DNA from: Bacillota bacterium
GTDB lineage: Bacteria > Bacillota > Clostridia > Oscillospirales > Butyricicoccaceae
DNA length: 6,863 nt
Assembly: GCA_030705725.1 (NCBI GenBank)
Contig: JAUZPW010000077.1
Span: 1-6,863, forward strand
Direction: 5' to 3'
Shown piece after piece: positions 1-5,508 of this stretch (the stretch's first letter is position 1; each line of letters starts with the position of its first letter). Both the position numbers and the translations under genes were made by a program. The notes below the pieces were generated by a model. It saw only the letters and a list, made by a program, of their open reading frames with translations. It did not search any database and was not told the origin of the DNA.

Positions 1-726
1 AATTTCTTTTGCCTCGCTAAGCTTCGCCGCTATTGCTTCATTTTTAAGTATATCCAAACTAAGATACCTGTTCAGGGAACTTAAAATGCTTTCTTCACCG
101 TCCAAAAGCTTCAGGGTTACCCAGCGGCTTTCGGCACGGCCGCTTAAGGCGGATTTAACGGCGGGTTCGAGAATGGATACGGCTTTTTCGACTGCGGTTC
201 CATATTCCATTTTACGCGGTTTTCGGGGAGCCTCACTAAGCGCTATATTACTGACTGCGGACTTAAGCTCCGCCAGCCCCAAGCCTTTGCGCGCGCAGGC
301 GCCTATTACGGGAATGCCGAGCAGGGCGGAAAGGGCCGGCAGATCGATCCTGATTTTCTTTTTTTCCGCCTCGTCAAGCAGGTTGACGCAAAGCACCGCG
401 TTTCCCGTTATCTCAAGTATCTGGAGCACGAGGTTCAAATTCCGCTCGAGGCAGGTGGCGTCGGCTACAACAATCACGGCTCCCGAGCCGCCGAAGCAAA
501 TAAAGTCTCTCGCGATTGTTTCTTCCGGCGAGTTAGCCATCAGGGAATATGTACCCGGGATATCCACGAGAATGTAGGATCGCCCTTCGAAGCCGTATCT
601 GCCCCGGGCGTTTTCGACCGTTTTTCCGGGCCAGTTGCCCGTATGCTGGTTCAGGCCCGTAAGACTGTTAAAAACTGTGCTTTTTCCGACATTGGGATTC
701 CCGGCAAGCGCTATAACCGTATCCAT
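1..726 (-). CDS. feoB: Ferrous iron transporter FeoB, N-terminal 242 residues (cut by left edge)
   Basis: FeoB is the inner-membrane Fe(II) transporter; its cytosolic N-terminal part is a GTPase followed by a helical regulatory domain, and only this part lies in the window. Visible GTPase motifs are G1 GNPNVGKS (residues 9-16), the switch I threonine in GNWPGKT (Thr36), G3 DIPG (55-58) followed by the FeoB-typical YSL and SPEE, G4 NLLD (115-118), and a G5-like ACARKG (143-148). Residues from about 165 to 242 are charged and helical, as expected for the GDI-like domain. The permease domain should lie beyond position 1. The ATG at 726 is chosen because a GAGG ribosome binding site sits 6-7 bases upstream; that site overlaps the TAG stop of feoA, so the two genes are probably translationally coupled. 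The frame is open to the edge with no stop or frameshift. Family assignment is very secure; the transport function rests on the unseen part. Confidence 0.97.
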   Translation of the reverse strand, partial: MDTVIALAGNPNVGKSTVFNSLTGLNQHTGNWPGKTVENARGRYGFEGRSYILVDIPGTYSLMANSPEETIARDFICFGGSGAVIVVADATCLERNLNLVLQILEITGNAVLCVNLLDEAEKKKIRIDLPALSALLGIPVIGACARKGLGLAELKSAVSNIALSEAPRKPRKMEYGTAVEKAVSILEPAVKSALSGRAESRWVTLKLLDGEESILSSLNRYLSLDILKNEAIAAKLSEAKEI

Positions 727-736
727 CCGATACCTC

Positions 737-976
737 CTAAATAACCTTAACCATAATACGGGACGATATATCGTCCCGGAGCGCTATTACGGCACCGCGG
801 ATCAGATATGCCCCGGGGTTGCCGGACGGGCTTTTGTAAAGCGGGCGGATTTCTGTTCCGCTGATTACGCCGAGATCCTGTATACGTCTTTCCGACGGAG
901 AATCCGCCGCTATAAACGTAACGTTGGCTTTTTTGCCTATTTGCAGCTTATTTAATGGAATTTCAGTGTAATTCAA
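737..976 (-). CDS. feoA: FeoA, small SH3-like accessory protein of ferrous iron uptake
   Basis: A 79-residue protein of normal FeoA length. FeoA is a small cytosolic SH3-fold protein needed for FeoB-mediated Fe(II) uptake, though its exact role is debated. The sequence shows the family pattern: an N-terminal PLNKLQIGKKANV strand region, the ERRIQDLGVISGTEI core (about residues 29-43; usually xRRLxxLGxxxGxxI), and a late ALRDDISSRIMV strand near the C-terminus. The start is TTG, not ATG: AGGAGG lies 7 bases upstream (984-989 on the plus strand) and no in-frame ATG precedes it. It is the first gene of the operon, 10 bp before feoB. A -10 box TATAAT lies about 25 bp upstream of the start, so the leader is very short and leaves no room for a riboswitch. 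Confidence 0.95.
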   Translation of the reverse strand: MNYTEIPLNKLQIGKKANVTFIAADSPSERRIQDLGVISGTEIRPLYKSPSGNPGAYLIRGAVIALRDDISSRIMVKVI

Positions 977-1000
977 TATGTATCCTCCTTGTATGAGTAA

Positions 1001-1006
1001 ATTATA
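1001..1006 (-). promoter_or_regulatory. -10 box of the feoAB promoter
   Basis: The minus strand carries a perfect TATAAT 25 bases before the feoA TTG start. No good -35 hexamer is seen at 16-18 bp; that region is occupied by the GAAAC-T-GTTTC palindrome, as expected if a regulator binds there. The predicted transcript starts near 994 and its leader holds little more than the ribosome binding site. This is inferred from sequence only. Confidence 0.55.
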
Positions 1007-1015
1007 GAGGGGGGA

Positions 1016-1062
1016 GAAACTGTTTCCCTAAGCTAATATATGGGGCTTAAATGAAAACTGTT
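1016..1062. promoter_or_regulatory. Candidate metal-regulator operators between feoA and the regulator gene
   Basis: The octamer AAACTGTT occurs twice on the plus strand, at 1017-1024 and 1055-1062, 38 bp apart. The first copy lies in the perfect 11-bp palindrome GAAAC-T-GTTTC (1016-1026), in the -35/spacer region of the feo promoter. The second lies in the less perfect GAAAACTGTTAC (1053-1064), just before the regulator's TATAAT. Between them are inverted arms TAAGC (1029-1033) and GCTTA (1045-1049). One copy per divergent promoter suggests binding by the adjacent DtxR/MntR-family protein, repressing feoAB and itself. The binding protein is inferred; I do not claim a match to a published consensus. 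Confidence 0.5.
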
Positions 1063-1067
1063 ACGAA

Positions 1068-1073
1068 TATAAT
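1068..1073 (+). promoter_or_regulatory. -10 box of the metal regulator promoter
   Basis: A perfect TATAAT lies 24 bases before the TTG start at 1098. The -35 region is weak: TTAAAT at 1047-1052 is the best candidate, with a short 15-bp spacer. The second AAACTGTT copy lies inside this spacer, consistent with autoregulation. Confidence 0.5.
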
Positions 1074-1097
1074 GTATTGAAATGCAGGTGATATTTT

Positions 1098-1580
1098 TTG
1101 AATTCGACACAGAATTCCGATTTTCGCACCGTTCGGGGTTATCAGCTTAAAAACCTTAAGGAGAGGCAGCTCACTCCCGCTATGGAGGACTATCTTGAAA
1201 TGGCTTACAAGCTCTGCATCAAGAACAACTATACCCGGGTCGGGAAAATTTCCGAGCTGCTCAATGTTAAGCCTTCGTCAGCTTCCAAAATGATCTCGAA
1301 GCTCGCCGCCATCGGGTTTTTACGTTACGACCGCTACGAGATAATACTGCTGACAGACAAGGGCAGGGAGTTCGGCGCGGGTCTCGTCAACAGACACGAT
1401 ACGGTGGAGCAGTTCCTGAAGCTCCTTGGAATGGACGACACGCTCGAGGAAACGGAGCTGATCGAGCATACGCTCAGCCAGGGGACGGTATCGGAAATAC
1501 ATACCCTGCTCGAATTTTTCAGACAGAACGAGGTATTACAGAAAAACTTTGAAGCGTTCAGAAAAAGCAAAAAAAACTGA
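1098..1580 (+). CDS. MntR/DtxR-family metal-dependent transcriptional regulator
   Basis: A 160-residue dimeric winged-helix repressor of the DtxR/MntR family, which binds DNA when loaded with Mn(II) or Fe(II). The N-terminal DNA-binding part covers about residues 26-90, with the recognition helix near PSSASKMISKL (59-69) and the wing ending in LTDKGRE. The metal and dimer domain follows, and there is no C-terminal SH3-like domain, as in MntR. Aligned by eye to Bacillus MntR, all six metal-ligand positions are kept: Asp31, Glu34, His100, Glu120, Glu123 and His124. DtxR/IdeR proteins instead have Met and Cys at two of these. The start is TTG with AGGTG 7 bases upstream; the upstream ATG at 1082 is out of frame. 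The first 25 residues are an extension not present in MntR. Being divergent from feoAB, it probably controls iron uptake, so the metal sensed in vivo (Mn or Fe) is open. Family sure, metal specificity not. Confidence 0.92.
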   Translation: MNSTQNSDFRTVRGYQLKNLKERQLTPAMEDYLEMAYKLCIKNNYTRVGKISELLNVKPSSASKMISKLAAIGFLRYDRYEIILLTDKGREFGAGLVNRHDTVEQFLKLLGMDDTLEETELIEHTLSQGTVSEIHTLLEFFRQNEVLQKNFEAFRKSKKN

Positions 1581-1610
1581 CGACAGACATCAAATCTGCC
1601 GTCAGTTTTA
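1569..1610. terminator. Bidirectional intrinsic terminator between regulator and chr genes
   Basis: CTGACG plus CAGA (1577-1587, with one mismatch between them) pairs with TCTG plus CGTCAG (1595-1605) around a 7-base loop. TTTT follows on the plus strand. Eight A residues at 1569-1576 give a T8 tract on the minus strand. It therefore serves both the regulator, whose stop codon lies inside the stem, and the convergent chr genes ending at 1625. Confidence 0.85.
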
Positions 1611-1624
1611 TATTTATATTTTAT

Positions 1625-2182
1625 TCAGAATCTGAAAATTATGCCCAGCGCCGCGGCACCGGCCAGATAGAAAATCGGGTGGAGCTTAAACTTATACATT
1701 AAAATGAGTATAGCGGCAAAAAATAGAATTGCCCTGAAATCAAAAAATTGCGCGAGGTTTCCGAATTTGTCCGTATGGACAAGGGTGATCCGGAATATTT
1801 CCAGCGCGGCGGAGCTTATCATCGCGCAGACAGCGGGCCGTAGACCGTAAAAGACCGAGTCCACATAGAAATTATCCTTATATTTATTAAGAAAACGAGC
1901 GATCAGCACAATTATTATAACGGACGGCGCGGACAGCGCGACGGTCGCGACGACGGAGCCCGGGATGCCCGCCGCGTTATAGCCCGCGAAGGTCGCCATA
2001 TTGATGCCGAGCGGGCCCGGCGTGGATTCAGATATGGCCAGCATATCGGGAATCCGGGACGCGGTAAACCAGGCGTATTTTGCTGCTATTTCGTAAAGAA
2101 ACGGCAGCGTCGCAAGCCCGCCGCCGACGGCGAAAAGCCCGGTTTTGAAAAATTCGTAAAAAAGCAGCAGATATACGTTCAT
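1625..2182 (-). CDS. chrA: Chromate transporter (CHR) family half-protein, second of a pair
   Basis: A 185-residue hydrophobic membrane protein with one CHR domain (short-chain CHR type). Signature motifs are FFKTGLFAVGGGLATLPFL (11-29), SESTPGPLGINMATFAGY (51-68) and GLRPAV (113-118), followed by hydrophobic segments to the C-terminus. Long ChrA proteins hold two such domains; short-chain members are normally encoded as adjacent pairs whose products are thought to act together. Its ATG overlaps the TGA of the preceding gene by 4 bp (ATGA), with GGAGGG 7 bases upstream inside that gene, so translation is coupled. ChrA exports chromate in Proteobacteria; for clostridial pairs the natural substrate is not established, and an oxyanion such as sulfate is only a guess. 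Transcription ends at the terminator shared with the regulator. Confidence 0.9.
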   Translation of the reverse strand: MNVYLLLFYEFFKTGLFAVGGGLATLPFLYEIAAKYAWFTASRIPDMLAISESTPGPLGINMATFAGYNAAGIPGSVVATVALSAPSVIIIVLIARFLNKYKDNFYVDSVFYGLRPAVCAMISSAALEIFRITLVHTDKFGNLAQFFDFRAILFFAAILILMYKFKLHPIFYLAGAAALGIIFRF

Positions 2183-2721
2183 TTATTCGCCCTCCGTACC
2201 GTCTTATAAAGTACACCGGCGAGACCGGCCGCCAAAACAGGGATCACGGGCGAAACGCTGAAAAAGACGGACAAAACGAGCGACGCCAAAAACAAAAAAA
2301 GGCCGAACAAATCGCGCACGCCCGCTTTATAAAAGTCGGCGACCGCCTTTGCAAGCAAAGCGCAGACGGCGACGCGGATGCCGGAGAAAGCATGCCTTAC
2401 AACAGCGTTATCCGAAAAGTTCGTAAACAGCGCAGCTATCAAAACTATGGCAATAAACGCCGGGGACGCCACCCCGACCGCGGCGGCGACTGCGCCCGCA
2501 AGGCCTTTTCGTTTGTAGCCTATAAACGAGGCGACGTTTATGGCGATTACTCCCGGCACGCACTGGCTGACCGCAAAATAGTCGATTATTTCGCTTTTGT
2601 CGGCCCAGTTCAGATCCTCGCAGATTTCCTTTTCAAGCAGGGGCAGCATCGTGTAGCCTCCGCCGAAGGTGAAAAGGCTGATTCTGAAAAATACGGTAAA
2701 AAGGGTCAAAAGATCTTTCAT
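2179..2721 (-). CDS. chrA: Chromate transporter (CHR) family half-protein, first of a pair
   Basis: A 180-residue integral membrane protein of the same family as its downstream partner, and clearly a different half: FFRISLFTFGGGYTMLPLL (11-29), SQCVPGVIAINVASFIGY (52-69) and GIRVAVCALL (114-123). The partner has STPGP where this one has CVPGV, the kind of difference seen between the N- and C-terminal domains of two-domain ChrA. The C-terminus RRANK is basic. The ATG at 2721 is preceded by GGAGG with 4 bases between. The leader contains a strong GC-rich hairpin (2743-2761) and a likely promoter further up. The gene is intact and of normal length. Family assignment is firm; chromate as real substrate is uncertain because no chrB-like regulator or other chromate gene is in the window. 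Confidence 0.9.
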   Translation of the reverse strand: MKDLLTLFTVFFRISLFTFGGGYTMLPLLEKEICEDLNWADKSEIIDYFAVSQCVPGVIAINVASFIGYKRKGLAGAVAAAVGVASPAFIAIVLIAALFTNFSDNAVVRHAFSGIRVAVCALLAKAVADFYKAGVRDLFGLFLFLASLVLSVFFSVSPVIPVLAAGLAGVLYKTVRRANK

Positions 2722-2737
2722 ATTTCCTCCGCTTTAT

Positions 2738-2761
2738 AAAACGGCGCGGGCACCCCGCGCC
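2738..2761 (-). terminator. Terminator-like hairpin in the chr leader
   Basis: On the minus strand GGCGCGGG and CCCGCGCC form an 8-bp, nearly all-GC stem with a 3-base loop, followed by GTTTTATAAAG and then the chr ribosome binding site. The form is that of an intrinsic terminator, but it lies between the predicted chr promoter and the chr start. It could be an attenuator, a 5'-end stabilising hairpin, or a backup terminator for the small unit upstream. The hairpin is certain; its role is not. Confidence 0.5.
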
Positions 2762-2769
2762 ATATATCA

Positions 2770-2798
2770 ATTTTAATTTATACTTGAGGATTATTCAA
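2770..2798 (-). promoter_or_regulatory. Predicted promoter of the chr pair
   Basis: On the minus strand TTGAAT (2793-2798) and TAAAAT (2770-2775) are 17 bp apart. Transcription would start near 2763, placing the GC-rich hairpin at the very 5' end of the mRNA. The stretch is AT-rich, so chance matches are possible. Confidence 0.4.
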
Positions 2799-2810
2799 TA
2801 TTTTAGTTTT

Positions 2811-2838
2811 AAAAGAAAAACGACGGGCTATACCCGCC
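2811..2838 (-). terminator. Intrinsic terminator after the small ORF
   Basis: On the minus strand GGCGGG (2838-2833), a 5-base loop, and CCCGTC (2827-2822) form a stem with one G-T pair, followed by TTTTTCTTTT down to 2811. It begins about 20 bases after the TAA of the 32-codon ORF, which supports that ORF as an independent transcription unit. Confidence 0.75.
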
Positions 2839-2858
2839 TACTTCCTGTAAATTTTGAT

Positions 2859-2957
2859 TTAGCGCTCGCTTTGCTTTACCGGTTCGTCGCTGAAGATCAG
2901 GTCATCTATATCTGCGCTGCTTTCGGGCAAATGCGAGAAATCATATCTTTTGTTCAT
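2859..2957 (-). CDS. Small acidic 32-residue protein, unrecognised
   Basis: I do not recognise this protein. It begins MNKRYDFSHLPESS and ends DEPVKQSER. It has 8 acidic and 4 Lys/Arg residues, 5 serines, no cysteine, no membrane segment and no signal peptide, so it would be soluble and mildly acidic. Support for a real gene comes from its signals: AAAGGAGG with 6 bases before the ATG, promoter-like elements about 35 bases upstream of the start, and an intrinsic terminator about 20 bases after TAA, all on the same strand. It is divergent from nrdJ and lies upstream of the chr pair. It could be a free-standing small protein, or a leader peptide for chr (it has no run of one amino acid that would suggest classical attenuation). 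A different-frame reading from the overlapping ATG at 2961 stops after six codons. Confidence 0.6.
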   Translation of the reverse strand: MNKRYDFSHLPESSADIDDLIFSDEPVKQSER

Positions 2958-2990
2958 CCATTTCCTCCTTTCCGCTTTACTTCGCTTTTT

Positions 2991-3018
2991 ATTATAGGCT
3001 CATTATATGAGAATGCAA
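2991..3018 (-). promoter_or_regulatory. Promoter of the small ORF
   Basis: The minus strand has a perfect TATAAT (2991-2996) with TTGCAT 16 bp upstream (3013-3018). A second TATAAT lies at 3002-3007, giving an alternative -10. From the nearer box the transcript would start about 27 bases before the ATG, with AGGAGG within the leader. Confidence 0.55.
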
Positions 3019-3056
3019 TATAATTTGTGTAAAATTTCTGAGAACAAATTTCGCTA

Positions 3057-3072
3057 TCACTATATATTGACT
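3057..3072. promoter_or_regulatory. NrdR box 1, overlapping the nrdJ -35
   Basis: The core CTATATATTG (3060-3069) matches every position of the NrdR-box core CwAtATaTwG. It overlaps the -35 TTGACT (3067-3072). NrdR is the zinc-finger/ATP-cone repressor of ribonucleotide reductase genes; the paired arrangement with box 2 makes chance unlikely. Confidence 0.85.
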
Positions 3073-3094
3073 TATCTTAAAAAAAGGTTACAAT
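3067..3094 (+). promoter_or_regulatory. nrdJ promoter
   Basis: TTGACT (3067-3072) and TACAAT (3089-3094) are 16 bp apart, each one mismatch from consensus. The transcript would start near 3101, leaving a leader of about 24 bases before the ATG at 3125. This leaves no room for a cobalamin riboswitch. Both hexamers overlap NrdR boxes. Confidence 0.8.
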
Positions 3095-3103
3095 ATATAG
3101 TAC
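3088..3103. promoter_or_regulatory. NrdR box 2, overlapping the nrdJ -10
   Basis: The core CAATATATAG (3091-3100) again matches CwAtATaTwG throughout. Its distance from box 1 is 31 bp core to core, about three helical turns, which is the spacing typical of paired NrdR sites. Confidence 0.87.
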
Positions 3104-3124
3104 AACTGTATGGAGGACGAAAAA

Positions 3125-5425
3125 ATGGGAATCAATGAAAACGCGAGGCTTGTTCTGGAAAAACGTTATCTTGAAAAAGACGACAAGGGTAATTTAAAGG
3201 AAAATGCCGAGGGAATGTTTTTAAGGGTCGCAACCGCTATAGCCGAGTCGGACAAGGCTTACGACAAGAATGCGGATGTGGATTCCCTCCGCGATAGATT
3301 TTACAACACAATGGCAAACCTTGAGTTTTTGCCGAATTCGCCGACGCTTATGAACGCGGGACGACCGCTGGGGCAGCTTTCCGCTTGCTTTGTGCTTCCG
3401 GTTGAAGATACAATGGAGGATATTTTTGAGGCGATCAAGCAGGCGGCGCTCATCCATAAAAGCGGCGGAGGTACCGGCTTCTCTTTCTCGCGCCTGCGCC
3501 CGAAGGGAAGCACGGTCAATTCCACAGGCGGCGTCGCATCGGGGCCGATCAGCTTTATGAAGGTGTTCAACACCGCGACGGAAGCCGTTAAGCAGGGCGG
3601 AACGCGGCGCGGGGCCAACATGGGCATCCTTCAGATCGACCATCCGGATATTCTTGAGTTTATCGACTGCAAAAAGGACGGCAAGGAAATTACAAATTTC
3701 AACATATCGGTAGCGCTGACAGAGGCTTTCATGCAGGCTGTCGAGAACAATACCGAATACGAGCTCATAGAACCGAAATCGGGGATATGCACGGGCAAGC
3801 TCAACGCCCGCGAGGTTTTCGACAAGATTGTTATGTCCGCATGGAGAAACGGCGAGCCGGGCATTATATTCATAGACCGGTTAAACCGCGACAACGTGGT
3901 TCCTTCGCAGGGCAGGATCGAATCAACAAATCCCTGCGGGGAGCAGCCCCTTTTGCCTTACGAATCCTGCAACCTCGGCTCGATTAACCTTGTGAAGATG
4001 CTCAGGCAGAATAAGGGCGGAAACTATGAAATAGATTACGACAAGCTCGGCGGCACGGTAGATACAGCGGTTCATTTTCTTGACAATGTAATAGATGCTA
4101 ACCGCTATCCTATTGACATAATTGATAAAACCACGAAGAGCACCCGAAAAATAGGGCTCGGAATAATGGGCTGGGCGGATATGCTTTTACGCCTTAATAT
4201 TCCATACAGCTCCGAGCAGGCGGTGGAGCTCGCAGACAAGGTTATGGGATTTATTACCGAACAGGGAAGAGCCAAAAGCGCCGAGCTAGCCAAAGCGAGG
4301 GGAACGTTCCCGCTTTTTTCGGTGAGCACGCTCAAAAAGAAAACTCCCATGAGAAACGCGACTATAACGACCATAGCGCCTACCGGCACGCTCTCGATAA
4401 TCGCAGGCGTTTCAAGCGGCATTGAGCCCGTTTTCGCTTACGTTTATGTAAGAAACGTCATGGACGGCACCGAAATGATCGAGGTAAACCCGATATTAAA
4501 GGAAGTGCTGATAGAACGCGGGATTTATTCCGAAGCGCTTATGCGCCGGATCTCCGAGGAAGGCACGCTCGCCCATATAGAGGAGATACCCGAGGATATA
4601 CGCCGCACATTCGTTTCGGCCCACGACGTAGCGCCCGAATGGCATATCAAAACGCAGGCCGCTTTTCAGCGGCATACCGACAACGCGGTATCGAAAACGG
4701 TCAATTTCTCTAAAGACGCCACGACGGAGGACGTGAGCGAGGTTTACTTGCTTGCATACAGGCTCGGCTGCAAGGGCGTCACGATTTACCGCGACGGCAG
4801 CCGGGAAAGCCAGGTGCTGAATATCGGAAAGGTGAACACAGGTAGGGACGGCTCCGGCGCCGACGCAAGCCTTAAGGAAACGGCGGACAAATGCGCGCCC
4901 AAAGACGACGGCGCTCCGGGAAGGATCCTGCCGCGCACACGTCCGGAAATCACGAACGGAATAACGGAGCGGGTTAAGATCGGATGCGGAAATCTTTATA
5001 TTACGGTCAACTACGATGAAAAGGGAATCTGCGAGGTATTTACGAACACGGGACGCCACGGCGGCTGCCCATCCCAATCGGAGGCGACAAGCCGGCTTGT
5101 TTCGATTGCCCTTAGGTCCGGCGTCGATATCGATACGATCGTCGAGCAGCTGAAGGGCATACGCTGCCCGTCTACAATCCGGCAGCCGGGGCTCAAGGTT
5201 ACCTCCTGCCCGGACGCAATAGCCAGGACGATCCAGAAGGTCGCGCATTATCAGAACGGAAACGCCGCCAACAAACCGGAGCCTGTGGCGGAAAGCGCAG
5301 ACGCGGACGATGATTTCTTTACCTCACCTTCGAAGATTCGCTACTGTCCCGAATGCGGAACCAAGGTTGAACACGAGGGAGGCTGCGTTGTTTGCCGTCA
5401 GTGCGGGTATTCCAAATGCGGTTAA
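3125..5425 (+). CDS. nrdJ: Class II (adenosylcobalamin-dependent) ribonucleotide reductase NrdJ
   Basis: A 766-residue cytosolic enzyme reducing ribonucleotides to deoxyribonucleotides with an adenosylcobalamin-derived radical; it works with or without oxygen. Numbering from Met at 3125: FLPNSPTLMNAG (68-79), first redox cysteine in SACF (Cys88), GGGTGFSFSRLRP (114-126), the NPCGE loop with Asn269, radical cysteine Cys271 and Glu273, second redox cysteine in SCNLGSINL (Cys282), and phosphate loop APTGTLS (418-424). A linker of about 40 residues leads to a TSCPD domain (about 610-705, TSCPD at 693-697). The C-terminus is a cysteine-rich zinc-ribbon-like tail (Cys741, 744, 754, 757, 760, 765), which in this family passes electrons to the active site. 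There is no N-terminal ATP-cone. The ATG at 3125 is preferred because GGAGG lies 8 bases upstream; an in-frame ATG at 3110 would add five residues but has no ribosome binding site. All catalytic residues are present. Confidence 0.97.
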   Translation: MGINENARLVLEKRYLEKDDKGNLKENAEGMFLRVATAIAESDKAYDKNADVDSLRDRFYNTMANLEFLPNSPTLMNAGRPLGQLSACFVLPVEDTMEDIFEAIKQAALIHKSGGGTGFSFSRLRPKGSTVNSTGGVASGPISFMKVFNTATEAVKQGGTRRGANMGILQIDHPDILEFIDCKKDGKEITNFNISVALTEAFMQAVENNTEYELIEPKSGICTGKLNAREVFDKIVMSAWRNGEPGIIFIDRLNRDNVVPSQGRIESTNPCGEQPLLPYESCNLGSINLVKMLRQNKGGNYEIDYDKLGGTVDTAVHFLDNVIDANRYPIDIIDKTTKSTRKIGLGIMGWADMLLRLNIPYSSEQAVELADKVMGFITEQGRAKSAELAKARGTFPLFSVSTLKKKTPMRNATITTIAPTGTLSIIAGVSSGIEPVFAYVYVRNVMDGTEMIEVNPILKEVLIERGIYSEALMRRISEEGTLAHIEEIPEDIRRTFVSAHDVAPEWHIKTQAAFQRHTDNAVSKTVNFSKDATTEDVSEVYLLAYRLGCKGVTIYRDGSRESQVLNIGKVNTGRDGSGADASLKETADKCAPKDDGAPGRILPRTRPEITNGITERVKIGCGNLYITVNYDEKGICEVFTNTGRHGGCPSQSEATSRLVSIALRSGVDIDTIVEQLKGIRCPSTIRQPGLKVTSCPDAIARTIQKVAHYQNGNAANKPEPVAESADADDDFFTSPSKIRYCPECGTKVEHEGGCVVCRQCGYSKCG

Positions 5426-5457
5426 ATGTTAACCAATATTAAATACCGGGTTGACAA
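5426..5457. promoter_or_regulatory. BirA-type biotin operator before bioY
   Basis: ATGTTAACC (5426-5434), 14 bp, then GGTTGACAA (5449-5457) form an inverted repeat matching at 7 of 9 positions and close to the known BirA site pattern TTGTwAACC-N14/15-GGTTwACAA. The right arm contains the -35 box of the bioY promoter. A bifunctional BirA loaded with biotinyl-AMP would therefore repress bioY when biotin is plentiful. The left arm begins directly after the nrdJ stop codon. Confidence 0.8.
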
Positions 5458-5478
5458 AAGTCTGTGATCCTGTAAAAT
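5451..5478 (+). promoter_or_regulatory. bioY promoter
   Basis: A perfect TTGACA (5451-5456) and TAAAAT (5473-5478) are 16 bp apart, about 30 bases before the bioY ATG. The -35 lies within the biotin operator. No strong terminator is seen between nrdJ and this promoter, so some read-through from nrdJ is possible. Confidence 0.75.
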
Positions 5479-5508
5479 AGAGGAAGAATTATTAAGGGGA
5501 CATAGACG

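Noticed and set aside
86..577. A 163-codon plus-strand frame antisense to feoB
   Set aside because: The minus strand encodes clear FeoB GTPase motifs over the whole stretch. The plus frame is Ser/Arg-rich with no family resemblance.
2784..3023. A 79-codon plus-strand frame in the chr-nrdJ gap
   Set aside because: It starts at TTG without a ribosome binding site, has no promoter, and runs antisense through the small ORF's terminator, coding region and promoter.
2958..3124. Cobalamin riboswitch ahead of the B12-dependent reductase
   Set aside because: The predicted leader is only about 24 bases, and no B12-box-like conserved segment or long folded region is visible.
3110..3124. ATG at 3110 as the nrdJ start
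   Set aside because: The GGAGG that serves the ATG at 3125 lies inside these five codons, and nothing resembling a ribosome binding site precedes 3110. It is also only about 9 bases after the predicted transcript start.
4496..5248. A 250-codon open frame on the minus strand inside nrdJ
   Set aside because: It is antisense to a fully supported nrdJ reading frame, has no ribosome binding site pattern or recognisable domain, and is rich in Arg, Cys and Ala as expected of a shadow of GC-rich codons.
5420..5434. GGTTAA-ATG-TTAACC as a terminator for nrdJ
   Set aside because: The stem is a short AT-rich 6 bp with no following T-run. Its right arm is better explained as half of the biotin operator.
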